The notes below the pieces were generated by a model, which was given only the letters and a program-made list of their open reading frames with translations, did not search any database and was not told the origin of the DNA. DNA of 64,000 bases from Seiridium cupressi (taxonomy: Eukaryota; Ascomycota; Sordariomycetes; Amphisphaeriales; Sporocadaceae). Location: contig JARVKI010000073.1 of the NCBI GenBank assembly GCA_036674765.1, positions 124,001 to 188,000 on the forward strand. Reading direction: 5' to 3'. Positions within the stretch are counted from its first letter, which is position 1. Each line of letters starts with the position of its first letter. A program made the translations under genes and the position numbers. Below, in pieces: positions 23,858 through 35,636 of this stretch.

Positions 23858-25471
23858 ATGACCATGGACCTTGATACAAACCAGGATGTCTACAGCTCCA
23901 GCTCCGAGGACGACTTCGAGGACGGCTCCGAGGACAGCATTCGTAGTGACAGTAGCGATGATGACTACACAGATGATCCGAAGTTCGACGAGACTATTCG
24001 CAAGAGAGGGAACAAGCCTGCAGCCGAGAGTGCAGAAACAGAAGAGACCGCTGAGAAGAAGGAAATAACCCCAGGCAACGATAATTTCGCCAAGGCAACC
24101 AGGGATCGCGTCAAGGGCCGTGAAGGCATCCCTGCCGATGAGCTCGAGGAGTTCGACAAGATCAAAGTCACCGAGCTTAAGCAGAAGCTCAAGTTCAAGG
24201 GCTTGAAGGTCTCCGGTGGCAAGGTTGAGCTATGGAACAGGCTAGTGGGCAGAGAAGAAGAGCTTGAAGATCCCACGAAGCCAGAGAAGACCAAAAAGAA
24301 GAGCCCTAAAGAAAAGGTCGACTCAGAGAAGCCTGCCAGTGACAAGGTCAAAATTCCGGGCAACGGCAACTTCGCTAAAGCCTCCCAACGGCGTGCCGCC
24401 GGCCGTGAAAAGGTCCCCAGGGGAGAACTGAAGCAGTTTGATAGCACAAAGGTATCGGACCTAAAGCAATGGCTCAAAGAGGCAGATCTGGCCGTCTCCG
24501 GCACTAAAGTCGATCTCTGGTTTCGGTGGAAGGAGTATGAGGCCACTGGTCCGATTGATAGGGCAGAGCAGAGGACGGCCGATGAAACTAAGTCTAAGCA
24601 TGGAAGCGCAGGCGGAGAGGATCCCGAAGACGATGGGGGATCTGTACATTGGGAGGGGGGCGAAGGAGAGGGCACTGGGGCTGAAGAGGAGGAGTCGCCT
24701 CGACGCCCTTCAAAGGTCAAGAAGGGCAAGGACAAATCCAAGCGAAGAGGTCGCTCGGGCTCACCAGGGCGAGGCAAGCGCACAAAGATCCATGTCGTAT
24801 CCGGTCGCAGTAAACCTACACGTGAGCCCGGGGAACGTCGCCGCCACCGCCATCCCCGGCCCACGGACTACTATATCCGCGAGTATTTCCTCGACCTGAC
24901 CCTCGCCGACGCCCTCAAAGAGAACAGCGGCATCCTCGATGACGGGCCAGCGCCTGTCAGCCACGACATCACCCTCCGCCGGTATCTCAAAGACAACCCC
25001 GACCACCGACACCGGCTCGCCGTGGACCACCGCAATAATGAGGGCCCATTCCAGAACCAGGAGGAGAACATCGGTAATTGGTACGACGAGCTACAGTCCG
25101 GGTTCATGAATATGCCGTTCGTGGACGTGTTGGACCGGACCGCGGTGCTGTGGTCGGTGTGGGAGGACGAGGAGAGATCGAGACCCGGGGAGATCTGGGA
25201 AAACAGATTGACCGACGCAGGCCTCGACGGCTTCGACCCAGCCTTTCTGGACGGCCGTCCGTTCTCTGAGGTCGTCGCGCAGTACCCCAATTTTGGTTAC
25301 ATGATCTTGGATGAGTTCGACGCCAGCTCCTTGACCGCACTCAATCCCGACGACAAGGACAAGCTTTTTGAGTTCTTGACAAATTGGGAGAAAAACATGA
25401 AAGACCGGACTCCTCCCCCAAACCCGGACCCGGCTCCTGGCATGTTGGGCCACAAGCCCCGGTGGGAGTAG
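23858..25471 (+). CDS. SAP-domain nuclear protein with a duplicated N-terminal module
   Basis: Intronless, 537 residues, start ATG at 23858 within a context with a second ATG two codons on. Residues 10-45 are highly acidic (Ser/Asp/Glu). A module of about 62 residues occurs twice, at 71-131 and 167-228, spaced 96 residues apart. Each copy opens with PGN-x-NFAKA, has GRE-x2-P, and closes with a SAP-like helix pair (KVTELKQKLKFKGLKVSG; KVSDLKQWLKEADLAVSG). SAP motifs bind AT-rich or scaffold DNA. Residues about 285-315 are strongly basic (KKGKDKSKRRGR), consistent with a nuclear signal. The C-terminal half (about 335-520) is a compact, acidic region I do not recognise. It has no visible catalytic motif. 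A role in chromatin or DNA organisation is inferred from the SAP motifs only. Confidence 0.85.
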   Translation: MTMDLDTNQDVYSSSSEDDFEDGSEDSIRSDSSDDDYTDDPKFDETIRKRGNKPAAESAETEETAEKKEITPGNDNFAKATRDRVKGREGIPADELEEFDKIKVTELKQKLKFKGLKVSGGKVELWNRLVGREEELEDPTKPEKTKKKSPKEKVDSEKPASDKVKIPGNGNFAKASQRRAAGREKVPRGELKQFDSTKVSDLKQWLKEADLAVSGTKVDLWFRWKEYEATGPIDRAEQRTADETKSKHGSAGGEDPEDDGGSVHWEGGEGEGTGAEEEESPRRPSKVKKGKDKSKRRGRSGSPGRGKRTKIHVVSGRSKPTREPGERRRHRHPRPTDYYIREYFLDLTLADALKENSGILDDGPAPVSHDITLRRYLKDNPDHRHRLAVDHRNNEGPFQNQEENIGNWYDELQSGFMNMPFVDVLDRTAVLWSVWEDEERSRPGEIWENRLTDAGLDGFDPAFLDGRPFSEVVAQYPNFGYMILDEFDASSLTALNPDDKDKLFEFLTNWEKNMKDRTPPPNPDPAPGMLGHKPRWE

Positions 25472-28005
25472 GTACCATTCCGAGCTGGAGCTTTAGGTAG
25501 TCTCATATAGTTCTGGTAGAAAATTTGCGTCGAGACGTTCTTTACATTAGGGTCCGACTGGCCACCAAAGTAATATAGTTTCATCGTTAGTTCTCAGGCT
25601 TCCGGAGTCTGCTTGGTATATCCCGTACCGTTCTCAATTTGTGTTTCTCAAAATGCCTCACCGACCAGCAAGATGCGCGGTTTAATCTAATATGGCTTCA
25701 CTCTTTCATCCTCACTGCTCGGACCGGTCCCATTTCTATGCGTAAATACGCTCTTATATTATACTGCACTACTGCATGGCTCTCACCCTTGCTGACAACG
25801 GTTATTCGCTGACGTTTTTGATCGAGGCGGTGGACGAATTGTCCTTTCGTACTTATATTGGCGTCCTGCATCTACTGCTTGAGCGGGCCTCTGTCCTCAC
25901 AGTGTGCAATAGTTCTGACTGACTTGGGACTTCAGGGGAAATTTTCCGAAGAATGCGCGACGAGAAGAACTGGACTGCTGGACTTATAGGGATTACCCAG
26001 GTGAGTTAGGCTCTTTGCAACATAACTTGTTTAGCAGTGATTGTACCAAAGCGCGATTTGCGATTTCGTGGCATAGTGCCTGGCTTGTGGCGCCTGGTTC
26101 GATGTATAAATGGCACTCATGAGAAGAGCCTGAGTGCAATTAACTCAACGTACAGAGCTTCTACTGATCTTTATAATCCAGGCCTGCTTGTTTCACAAGG
26201 TCGGACCCCAAGCTACAAACGCTATCCTGGGCACTTGAGTCAATAGAATCAGGGGACAGGGGATTGGCCGCCGCACGACACCTTGAAATCCCAGAGCAGA
26301 GTTGGTATCACCAGTCTCAATACCACATACAAGCCCATGAAGGAACGTTCCACTGGTCTGGTCTGGTCGTTCGAAACATGACGTCCACATCGGGTGCTGA
26401 AACCCGCAGATTTTCCTAATATTGGCGCACGCTGGTAGGGCGTCTGGGCAATGTCGACGTCGAGGCCGATAAGTGAAATGTTACATGCGACTCTAACAGG
26501 GATGCCGGGATCCAGAGTCCGCACTTTTCAGCTCTGAAAAAGCAATCTCCATTAATGGATGTTCCTAGTTTTACGATGAAATCGTCCCATACACTTCGTG
26601 GGCGATATTGAGCCCACTTGCTGCTCCGTGAGAAAGGTGGTGCGATCATCTACTAGAGAAAAGGGAGGAGCGGCACTCAAACTCGTTGGTGAGAGCAGTA
26701 TGGAGCGCGGTGTAGCAGACGAGTTTTGCTTGGTATCATTAGTAGGTATCCTTGGCTCGATCCGTTGTTCTGCAGTTCTAGAAGAAAAAGATCCAACCCG
26801 GGGAGGGATATGCACTCCGTTGGTTCACATGTGATATAGTACGAATGTATAGTGAAATGTGCGACGAGTATTGTTTCTGGCATGAGTGTGTCCTTAATCC
26901 GGGCTCACGTGAAAAGGGTAAACAGGTAGTCGCCCACGCTATTTCAACATATCATTCCCGGCGAGGAAGTGCCATTCGAGACAATTAATAAGCGATTAGC
27001 TAGTGTTCTCGCATCGAAATCTCAGACTGGCGCTGCTTATTCTCAAGTACTCGTTATGATTAAGACTGTGATTAATTGGTGATATTCGCGACAATCGCTA
27101 CATTGGGCTACTGGTGGTCCTGGTCGCGTCAGGTTCCCTGAGTTGTACATAACAGATTAACAGTCAATAACAGTGAACATTGATGTTAGCCCGGCTATGG
27201 GTGTTCGTAGCTGCTGCCGAGAGATGAATCTAGGGCAATAGTGTTCTTCAAGATTATTTGAACTCTTGAGTAATGCTGCACTCGGGGACTAAGAAGTATA
27301 TTTTCGAGTCGAGCTTGACTCACTCGTGATAGCCACCAGTCACCACCAACCAGTTAAATAAATATCATTGCTCCCGAGACAATTTTTTATTTTATTTGGA
27401 TTTGATATAGATCTGTAATATCCCTAGCAGGTGAAACTTAGGCAAACGTAGGTACGGCCGACTAGATAGGTGTTTACTAGCCGTACAACAAACTACAGTA
27501 GCTTTCCAACCACCAAGAGCGATGGTCACACACATGTATCCAAGATTGTCGCAAAAACAGATAGATTCAATCCAGGATTGTGATCTCAAACCCTCTCCCG
27601 TTCGCAAGGAATTTGATTCGTGTTCATGGAATCGCAAGCAGTAACCAAATCCCATCAACAACGCAAGATAATAGAAAGGTAGAAACATCAAAATGTCCTA
27701 TAAAATCTAGATTCCATGTGAGAACGCCTGGAGACTTGTAACCCAAAGTGGCTGTCATCCTCTACTGTAATGAGTGCACTCCTAGACTTGCCCGCCTTCC
27801 CAATCCGTTGCTATGCCCACCAAAACCATCCGTGTATTTATGCGTGTATGCGTATACGTATTGGCTGTATAGCCAACAAGCAGTCGAACTCTTATGTAAC
27901 GAAAGCGTAGATTGACAGGCTCAACCTTTGGCCACCATGCCCTTCTATGCATTCCCGCGGGGACACCCTCTCCTCGAAAGCTACTTGAAAGCACGTGACG
28001 CCGGA
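25472..28005. other. 2.5-kb stretch without a recognisable gene
   Basis: It should contain the 3' UTRs of the two converging neighbours. Short frames at 26037-26246 and 26598-26834 (+) and 26249-26524 (-) match no family. The segment from 26900 to 27400 is AT-rich with many stops. I see no transposon ends. Confidence 0.4.
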
Positions 28006-29662
28006 CTACACGATGCCCTCCAAGCTCCAGTCATTCTTCTGTATTCTCTCCAAAACCGCTTTGCCCTTTTTGTTGAGGTCAGGCTTGCCACCTTTATCCG
28101 TGATTTGGGAAAAGAAGGCTGGTTGAAATGTCTCGTTATTGCGCTCTCTCGCCCGAGCCTTCTCTCTCTGCTTCTCCTCAAGCTCTTGTTTCACCGTGGT
28201 CGCTTTCGAGAACTGCTTCGCATATATGGCTTGGGTCACGCCATCCCACATCTCCAGAGACTCGTTCTCGGCTTGCTTCTCCTTTGGTGGGAGGATCTTG
28301 GGTGCGACGCTAAGTGGGTTAAGGTCAATGATGACCGTTTGGTTCTCTGGGGAATGAGAGTCCTGCAACAATCATGTCAGAGGGCGTAAATTCGGACCAA
28401 AATGTCAAGGAAAACTTACCACCGGTTTGGGTCCAACAGTGTAAACAATTCTCTCCTTCCAAGAACCGCCCAACCTGATTAGAACGTCCTTGTCGGGCAC
28501 ATCCTTGATACGCGTCTTGTCATCCTTCTCAGGGTCATATCTGAAGATGACGCCCTCGACTCTGTTCTGAGCGCGGCCGAGCCAGCCGTCCTCAATATAT
28601 TGCAGGATGCACTTTAGCTTAGTCTTCGGGCAAGTGATGAAAGCCGACTCGCCGACACTGACACTTAGGGCACCGCGAAACAAGCCGCCCAAGTGTGCAG
28701 CAGGATGTTGTAGCTGATATGTCTCGTCCTCGCGCTTCTCGAGGGTGATGAAGATACCAAAGTTGTGCTCACCGGGCGAAACCTTGATGGTAGTGCCGGT
28801 AAACTTGGCTGAAATCTGATCGAAACCTCGCGCATGCAGCCCTTGCTCGGGACAGCTGATGTAGAAGGCGCTCACGGGCGGGTGATGCGATGTTTGTTCG
28901 GTCAGATATGAGATGCGCCATGTAGGGCCGGTCGGGTTCTCGGCCGATTGGACGACGGAGACAGAAGAAGAAGATCGTGGGTCGGCTTTGAGCGATTTGG
29001 CAGACTTGACAGAGGACGCGCTGCTTCCACTACCACTGGTGTTCTTGGTGTCGATGGGCGGGACATTCTTGTCGGCTTCCCAGTTACACCGGAAGAACTC
29101 TCCCAGGCACGAGTTGTATGGCTTGCAGGGCTTACCCTTGACATACTTCAAGTCTTTCGTGAACCAGAACCGAAGGACTTCTAGCATGCGATCCACGGGT
29201 TCGTCTGCTGTGCCGATCGCTGCGAAAGCGCTGGGGCAGTCGAGATAGTTCCAGTATTCGAGGTTCGGTCTGGGCTCGAGAAGCTGGGAGGGCAGGGAGA
29301 AACGGACTGCAGCAAGATCCGGGACGCCGATGAATCTGGATTCAAGCAAATAGCAACGTCAGCAAGCTCAATCTTTCACACATCGTAATCCGGCCCGCGT
29401 GCTGTCCTTGTCCGGCGAACGCGAAAAGCCCAGGGCTCCTACAGCAGCAACGGCATCCACTTCCGTCATCGGCTTGCCCCCCCACCCAAACCCCTAGCGG
29501 TGAAGCCATTCACAAATCCAGCCAGGGGCGGGAAAAGGGGGCGGAAGAGCATATTGTTGGGGGCTCTTACTTGCGCAATATGGTAATGAAGGTCCTGAGC
29601 TTGCCGCTGTCGTTCTGAGGGATATCCTCGTTGATGGTCTCGGGCGCGGCAGAGGACGCCAT
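28006..29662 (-). CDS. Oxysterol-binding protein, Kes1/Osh4 type
   Basis: Three exons: 29571-29662, 28420-29335 and 28006-28362, GT-AG introns, phases consistent, 454 residues. Yeast Osh4/Kes1 is about 434 residues and, like this protein, lacks PH, ankyrin and GOLD domains. The OSBP signature EQTSHHPPVSA lies at about residues 177-187, where the two His contact the phosphoinositide headgroup. The N-terminal segment (TFITILRKFIGVPDL) corresponds to the lid and the following strand. Residues about 128-160 are a Ser/Lys-rich insert relative to the yeast protein. The C-terminal exon is charged and helical (KQELEEKQREKARARER) as in the family. The expected role is exchange of ergosterol for PI4P between the endoplasmic reticulum and late Golgi membranes. 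The gene is intact and housekeeping in character. Confidence 0.95.
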
Positions 29663-30879
29663 GGTGCTGCTGAGTAGGGCTTATCGTCGATAATGTACAG
29701 CGGCTGTTTCAGCGGTGGGGGAAATAAGGTAGACTCGAGCTGCGGAGGCTGCTCTTTGATATGCGACTGCCGAGCTCGCTCGACAACAAAACAGCTGACA
29801 GCTGGAGTAGGGAGGACAAAGAAAGACAAGGCTCAGACAGTCTGTTGAATATCTTGTCAGGAAGAGAAGATTGCGCTCTGGATGCAATGTGGACTTTGAT
29901 GACCCGGACTCGAGCTTCAAGGAATCTGTGACGTTTTAGCGCCTGGAGCATGCCGATAAGCCGCCCTCCACGGGGGACCGGACCCCTGGCACCTGTGCGT
30001 CCAGGCGATAAGGGTGCAGGTGCCGCGTGATTGCAACTGGCCCAACTGCTGACCATCAATTCGCCATGGCTTTTGGAGTCATCCTCCAGGCCAAAAGCTT
30101 GCGATCAAGCTGTCTTGAGCACACGGAGTGCACATGCAGATTGTTGATTTGTACACAATAAAAATTTACAGTAGAAACGCCGCGATTTCCACGACTTGCT
30201 TCCCTCCACAGTACAATTAATGAACAGCACCACGCGGGGTTTCGAGGGCCAGCGAATCGCGCCGAACTTATTCAGATTGCGAAATGATACCGAGTCAAGC
30301 AATGCGACTTTGCACTGCTCTGTCAGGTCCCTGCAGATCCCTTCCATCCGACTTTGATTTCCCATCGCACCGCTCTCGGCAACCAATCACTGCGCAACGT
30401 GCTCCCAGCAACTTGTCCTCAGCCTCTGAAACACTGTCGTTGAAACGACGAACGCATGGTCCGGGCCGCGTGCACACTCTATCTCGCAATATAGAACCAG
30501 TCTAGCACCTCGCGACATCTTGGCTGTGTCAATCTTTTATATTTTGCAACGATTCCGTGATCAATACAATGACGTCATAATACCATCTCTCCCTAGATCT
30601 CTGCGCCGAAGAAACACGATCAGATTGATCCTCCAGACTGAGAAGGGGACTGAAATTCTGCGTCCTCCCTAGAAAATTGGTTCCTGACTAGTTTCGAAGT
30701 AGGCCTAATGTATGCCTTGCTCTAGCGCTACATGGCGTCGATATCAATTGAATCGAGAAGAGGTTGCGTACCTAGAACACTTTTAGACTTTTTGCAGCTC
30801 AAGCTCTTTGTGTGTGAGTATGCAAAGAACCAGGAATAGCGTTACGTTATTTGAGGGTCGTTTGGAGGAAGAGCCTAAT
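29663..30879. other. Spacer upstream of the OSBP gene
   Basis: The first few hundred bases are the probable promoter of the minus-strand OSBP gene. A minus-strand frame at 30105-30386 resembles nothing known. No gene can be supported. Confidence 0.4.
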
Positions 30880-31610
30880 TGGACGACCAACTCAGACTAT
30901 ATACTTGGTGCTCTCCCGTATGATGGAGTGGATCTTACGCAGTGTGGTCTTGGGCATCAGAGAAGTATGCGCTCTTAAGGGTAGTGCCATATCCAGATAT
31001 GGTAAGCCAGCTTCGACGGGCTCGAATTCCTCGGACGACGAAATTGGGACAGGTCTGGGGTTTTGTGAGAATACCCGACCTCTCATAACGGTGAAGTGCC
31101 CATCGGAGGCAACCCAGATCTTTGGTAAAGTATCCAGTCCCTGGCGCGAGAAGTCGCTCTTGAAGCCACCAGTCATAGGGATGGCCAGCTCGTCGTCTTC
31201 GAAATCACGTATAGGTGCACCAACGTGCATGATGTAAGCCGTGAGTGTCCCAACAGTTCGCGAACAGTGGATCGTACCATGTAGACTTACCCAGTATGAC
31301 TTGCATCCCGCGGACGCACTCTGCCACAATTGGATACGTGCATCTTGGAAGCCAATCCTAATACCAACTTATAATCCGGTGAGAAACGTTTCCCTATGTC
31401 TTCAGCTGCTATGACTGGGACTAGATGGGCCTTGGTACCTAAAAGTCTTAACAGAGTGAGCCATAAGAGATAATAATATCGTTCAGGTCTGAAATCAACT
31501 TTCGCTCCCCCATGCCAAAGTAGTAAGCAATCTCTTGTGTTCAGGTTAGACTCCAAGCCAGAAATCATATTCGTATAACCCCCACCCCGACGATACGCCA
31601 TCGATTAAAA
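30880..31610 (-). pseudogene. Unidentified coding relic
   Basis: Two minus-strand frames read like protein. 31287-31601 starts MAYRRGGGYTN and carries long hydrophobic and charged alternations. 30892-31329 carries AIPMTGGF, PKIWVASDGHF and EAGLPYLDMALPLR. They overlap in different frames near 31290-31330, so either an intron or a frameshift joins them. The second ends at a stop, after which the translation no longer looks coding. I do not recognise the family. Codon use and the regular glycine and proline spacing argue for a real protein origin. It may be a truncated gene. Confidence 0.35.
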
Positions 31611-31686
31611 GGGTGATTTATTAGTTACAGGCAGCTTTATAACTGGTAGGAAGCCAGTTCTTGCCGTACATATAAGTTATAATATA

Positions 31687-31778
31687 GTTTAGCAACGCCC
31701 GTGGTAGCAGTTTAGCACCAGCAACGGCAGCAGTTTAAGACCAGCGGCGGTGGCAGTTCAACAGTACTCGTGGCAAAA
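31687..31778. repeat. Four degenerate 23-nt tandem repeats
   Basis: Four successive 23-nt units each begin GTTTA or GTTCA and end near GGTAGCA, GGCAGCA, GGTGGCA or GGCAAAA. The first three agree at most positions and the fourth is more diverged. They lie in an AT-rich spacer between two relics. This could be an old minisatellite or the end of a mobile element. No terminal inverted repeats longer than 8 nt were seen around it. Confidence 0.6.
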
Positions 31779-32133
31779 GCACTAATAACAGATTAAACCA
31801 ATAACAAATAACGAACAATACTTTGTTATATTGAATTATAGCCAGTTTCTAAGCGCCGGTTTAGTTTCGGGACGGGGGCTGTACGAATGTAATTTCTGAC
31901 TCAAAGCCCAAACTCTTCCGTGAACGTGTTCCTAAACCCCTGACATCCCTACCTGTAGCGTGCAAGATGGCCATCAACCCCTCATCAAGTCCGCATCCGC
32001 CTGTGCCGAGCCCACACAAGGTATGTACATGTAGGTTCACTGTAATTTCTTCCTTCGCATTATCCATAAAATATTGAAGCGCATTCGTATTTGAGACTAT
32101 CATTTTCACACATTTGCTAACACCCTCTCAACA

Positions 32134-34099
32134 ATGTTGTCCATAGAGGCTCTACCAGTGGAGCTCATGCAGCAGATCTTCTCCGAGCTCAGCCTGGAGT
32201 CTAATCGAGACCTGAAATCCTGCCGTCTTGTCAATCACATATGGGATTCCCATGCGACAGAACTGTTGTTCTACCAGGTCAACTATCAGTTCTGTGTTTA
32301 GATCGAAATGCATTCATCAACGTCTCGGACCAGCCGTGCCTCGCGAAGGCTGTGCGCGTCATTGTATGGGACGAGCTTTGTGAGGGGGAATTAAGCTTGG
32401 TTGAGCACGATCAGGGGTAAATACAGACTTCTATCGGCCCCCAAGCCCGGACACCGCCAAGTTATTCGACCAGCTCCGTCTGCAGGCTCGCGAACTCCTC
32501 TGGGTACTTGCGGTGCAGCAGGCTGAACAAGATGAAGAAAAAGTTCGAGCAGCTGAAGCGTCGCGAGCAATCGCCATCAGCATCTTTTCCGTGGCCTTGA
32601 AACATGCATTACCGAAATTTCCTAACGTCCACACCTTTGTTTCTTGGCTGATGGATCCTTGTCAAAAGATTTCGACGGGCGAGAATGGTCAGTACCCAAT
32701 AACGGAGCGCCTCATTCATCGCGGCGTATATATAGGTTACAACCGCTGGACCAACCAGGGATGCTCGATATCCTGGATGCCGTGGTAAAGCTAATGTCGG
32801 ATGTGCCCACCCTTCGCCAGCTCTATATAGCCGATGAGGGACCGTATTCAACTTTCGTGAGGTACCCTCCTCCTTGCACAGCGGAGGTCATGCTCGAGAA
32901 ACTGACTCACATCGATCTCTGTTTCGGAATCTTTGAAGAAAAGGACATGGAACGACTCCGTGGCTGGCTAGAAAGCGCGACAAACCTGCAGTATCTCCGA
33001 CTCTGCATGGGCTGTTGTAACTCGTTGAACGTCATGGTGAGCCCAATGCAGGTTTTACAGCATATGTTCCTCAGCAAGCTGCTTGAAGAAACTCGCTGTT
33101 TCTACCAGCTCGCAACAGCTTACATCTAGAGGACGTTGGTCAAGTTGGCACAACGGACTTCCTGGATTTCACCAGAAAGCATGCGAGCACTTTGCGTACA
33201 CTGCAGCTTCACTGTTTGGTGTCACTACAATGGATGATCCGCCTTGCTAATATTGAGGGACTCCATCTTGCCCGCTTTGTTGTGCAACCGCTCGATATTT
33301 CCAATACTGATACTCATTTTGTGCTTATACCTGAGCGGATAGCTTTGGTTTATTGGATAGCCTTAGTTCAAAGCCCCAACTAGCTTCTGTCTTGAGGCCG
33401 CATGTTTCTCGGCCAATCTGTGTGTATCCCCATAACGACGAAGGCATCCCTGTTCCAGTCAGCGAGGAGGCAGGCGCTTTGAGAGGTGTAGTCGCACAAG
33501 ACAACAACTCATTTTCACCCGAAGACTTGGATTGGCGACGTCGAAGGAGTGGTACAGACCTCCTAACGTCGATACCGACACGCTGCTCTTCACCTATAGA
33601 CGGGGACGTCGACATGATGAATGACAAACAATGTACGTCTGTGGATGAATATGCGCGAGAGGCGATATAGGATCTCAGGCGCTGGCGCGAAGCACCTCGC
33701 TGGCTGTGGTCCGCGTTAGGAGGCGATATATACTACTGGGCGGTGACGGATCGAGACGATATAGACAACATTGGCTACCCAACCGAGATCTCGAAGTTTA
33801 CACACAAAAGCGAAGTGGCCTGGGGCGAAGAACCTTTTGAGTTTTGGGAGGATTGGCGGGGTCCTGAATCTGGAGATACGGCAGAACCAACACCGTTCGG
33901 ACACAGATTTACACGTTTCCGCGAGATATTTGACCGGTACCTAGAATGCGGCGAGTACGTTGAGGACATTCTCCATTCTCACGCAATTCCGCTCGATAGA
34001 GTCGTTCGTTACCACCGCCTTCTTGACCCGATGTTGTGCACACCAAGGGACACGGACATTCTAACCTCACAGTGGACATCGGTGTTGCCTTGGCCCTAG
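32134..34099 (+). pseudogene. F-box protein, degraded
   Basis: The ATG at 32134 opens a clear F-box: LPVELMQQIFSEL, then CRLVNHIW. F-box proteins are the substrate-recognition subunits of SCF ubiquitin ligases. The frame then shifts near 32290 and again near 32415. It continues as a leucine-rich body (TLRQLYIADE, NLQYLRLCMG, TLRTLQLHCLV) with another shift near 33100. A stop at 33668-33670 falls where a Trp codon fits, and the same frame runs on with RRWREAPRWLW to the final stop at 34097-34099. Total length and order fit one former gene of about 620 codons, perhaps with short introns that I cannot separate from frameshifts. At least one lesion is unambiguous. Confidence 0.7.
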
Positions 34100-35636
34100 A
34101 AATCATATTCTGGCCGAGATTTGGCGGACGGCGGCCCAGCGGATAATATTGATAGGGCACTCACTCCTTTGCTATCGAATAAATGAAGCTGGGAAATTTG
34201 CCATATCGATTGGAGCACATCGAGGCCGAAAGGGTTGAACGTCGTCCGATCGAATAGAGAAAAATAGAGGAAGCTCACATTTGTACGACGTGCTTCTTTT
34301 CCCGGCGCCGGTACTACCGATTGACGGGCCGTGGGCTAAGTAGAATGCCAGTAACAACCGTCATCAACCAGCATGTTCAATTGATATCGACAGGCTGCTA
34401 GCGAGTGACCAGCCTATAGTATGGACGATACCACACTTCGAGCGCTATTTTACCTCGGTCACAGCATAACCAGACGCCTGACCCACCTCTTTTGCTACGA
34501 GCAGCGTTCATCATTGAAGCAGTTCAACGGCTGCCAGCTGCTTGGCAGAGGAACGGGGAAACAGGCACGGGCCTAGGAGCTCATCTCGCGTCGTCCCTCA
34601 GGGCAAAGTACACCGGTGGAGCAAGTCTAGAACGTCGAACGTTTGTGGATCACTACATGTAAGTGACACGGAACGTCCTAGTTAGAGACTCGATTAATTA
34701 ATTCCTCGGCCCGCCTAAGGTTGTCTTGATCCTCTGATAAGTAATGTGGCACTGAATATCTGGACAAACAGCATACAACGCATACCCAAAGGTTTCTCCA
34801 ACCCTCATTGAGTGTGTTTGGCTACTACTTCAGAGAGGTTCCAACGCTGTCGAAGTTCATCCAGCCCTGAGAGCACATACGCGGGGCACGGAAACGCTCG
34901 CGCCCGAGTTAACGAGTCTAATGATGCTAAGCTTATTAACAGTGGGCTCAAGACCCTGGGCCAGCGCCCTAGAGGATCCCCATGCCGGTGCAGGGGTATG
35001 CTAGTCTATAATGTAGGCACCGTTGGGGAGGTATTGCTGGCCACCAATGGAATATCTAGACGGCACCCTGCTCAGAGAAAAGCGGAATCCCAGCTGCAGG
35101 TTGTTCGGCCAGGTCCTTGCAGAACTCTGCGGTCGAGGCCCATTTTAAGAAAGGCTTGCGTCGTTTTTCGGCGTCGGTTGTGTGTCGCGGATGCACAAGT
35201 TATATTGCGTTTCCTTTGCGAATGATGATATGATGCAGTCCCGATGGGGGCGCATGTTGCCGTCAGGCGATTGTGGCGCTCCGATGCAATTAACGGCGCC
35301 GGCGTTATATTTACTGACAGCGGGATGGCTGGCGAGGCGTTTTTAAGCGAACTGCATTAGCCCTCATATGCATGGAGGGGAAATTCACCGATGCACACAT
35401 ATGTAACGACTGAAAACGCGAAACGTGCCGGACGCGAGGAGATTGAAGTGGCCAACAAGCAATAGTTTGGGAATGGGAAACGATGCGAGAGTTCAGTTTA
35501 CGGCAAATCGAATGTTGATTACATATGTACAAGTCTGTGGATTAAGAATAAACTACAGTAAGTCTTTGTGAATTATATACAGACACGGATTATGACTTCG
35601 TGAGAGCACTGGTTTTACGTCCAAGTACGACCCGTC
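34100..35636. other. Spacer without a recognisable gene
   Basis: A plus-strand frame at 34812-35225 (137 codons) matches no known family. The segment next to 35636 is the 3' side of the tyrosinase gene. Confidence 0.4.

Noticed and set aside
23965..24864. 299-codon minus-strand frame opposite the SAP-domain gene
   Set aside because: Ser/Pro/Arg-rich antisense shadow of the acidic/Lys-rich plus-strand protein; no start context or family.
31619..31798. Possible terminal inverted repeats TTATTAGT / ACTAATAA flanking the tandem repeat
   Set aside because: Only 8 nt in AT-rich sequence, no target-site duplication and no extension of the match.
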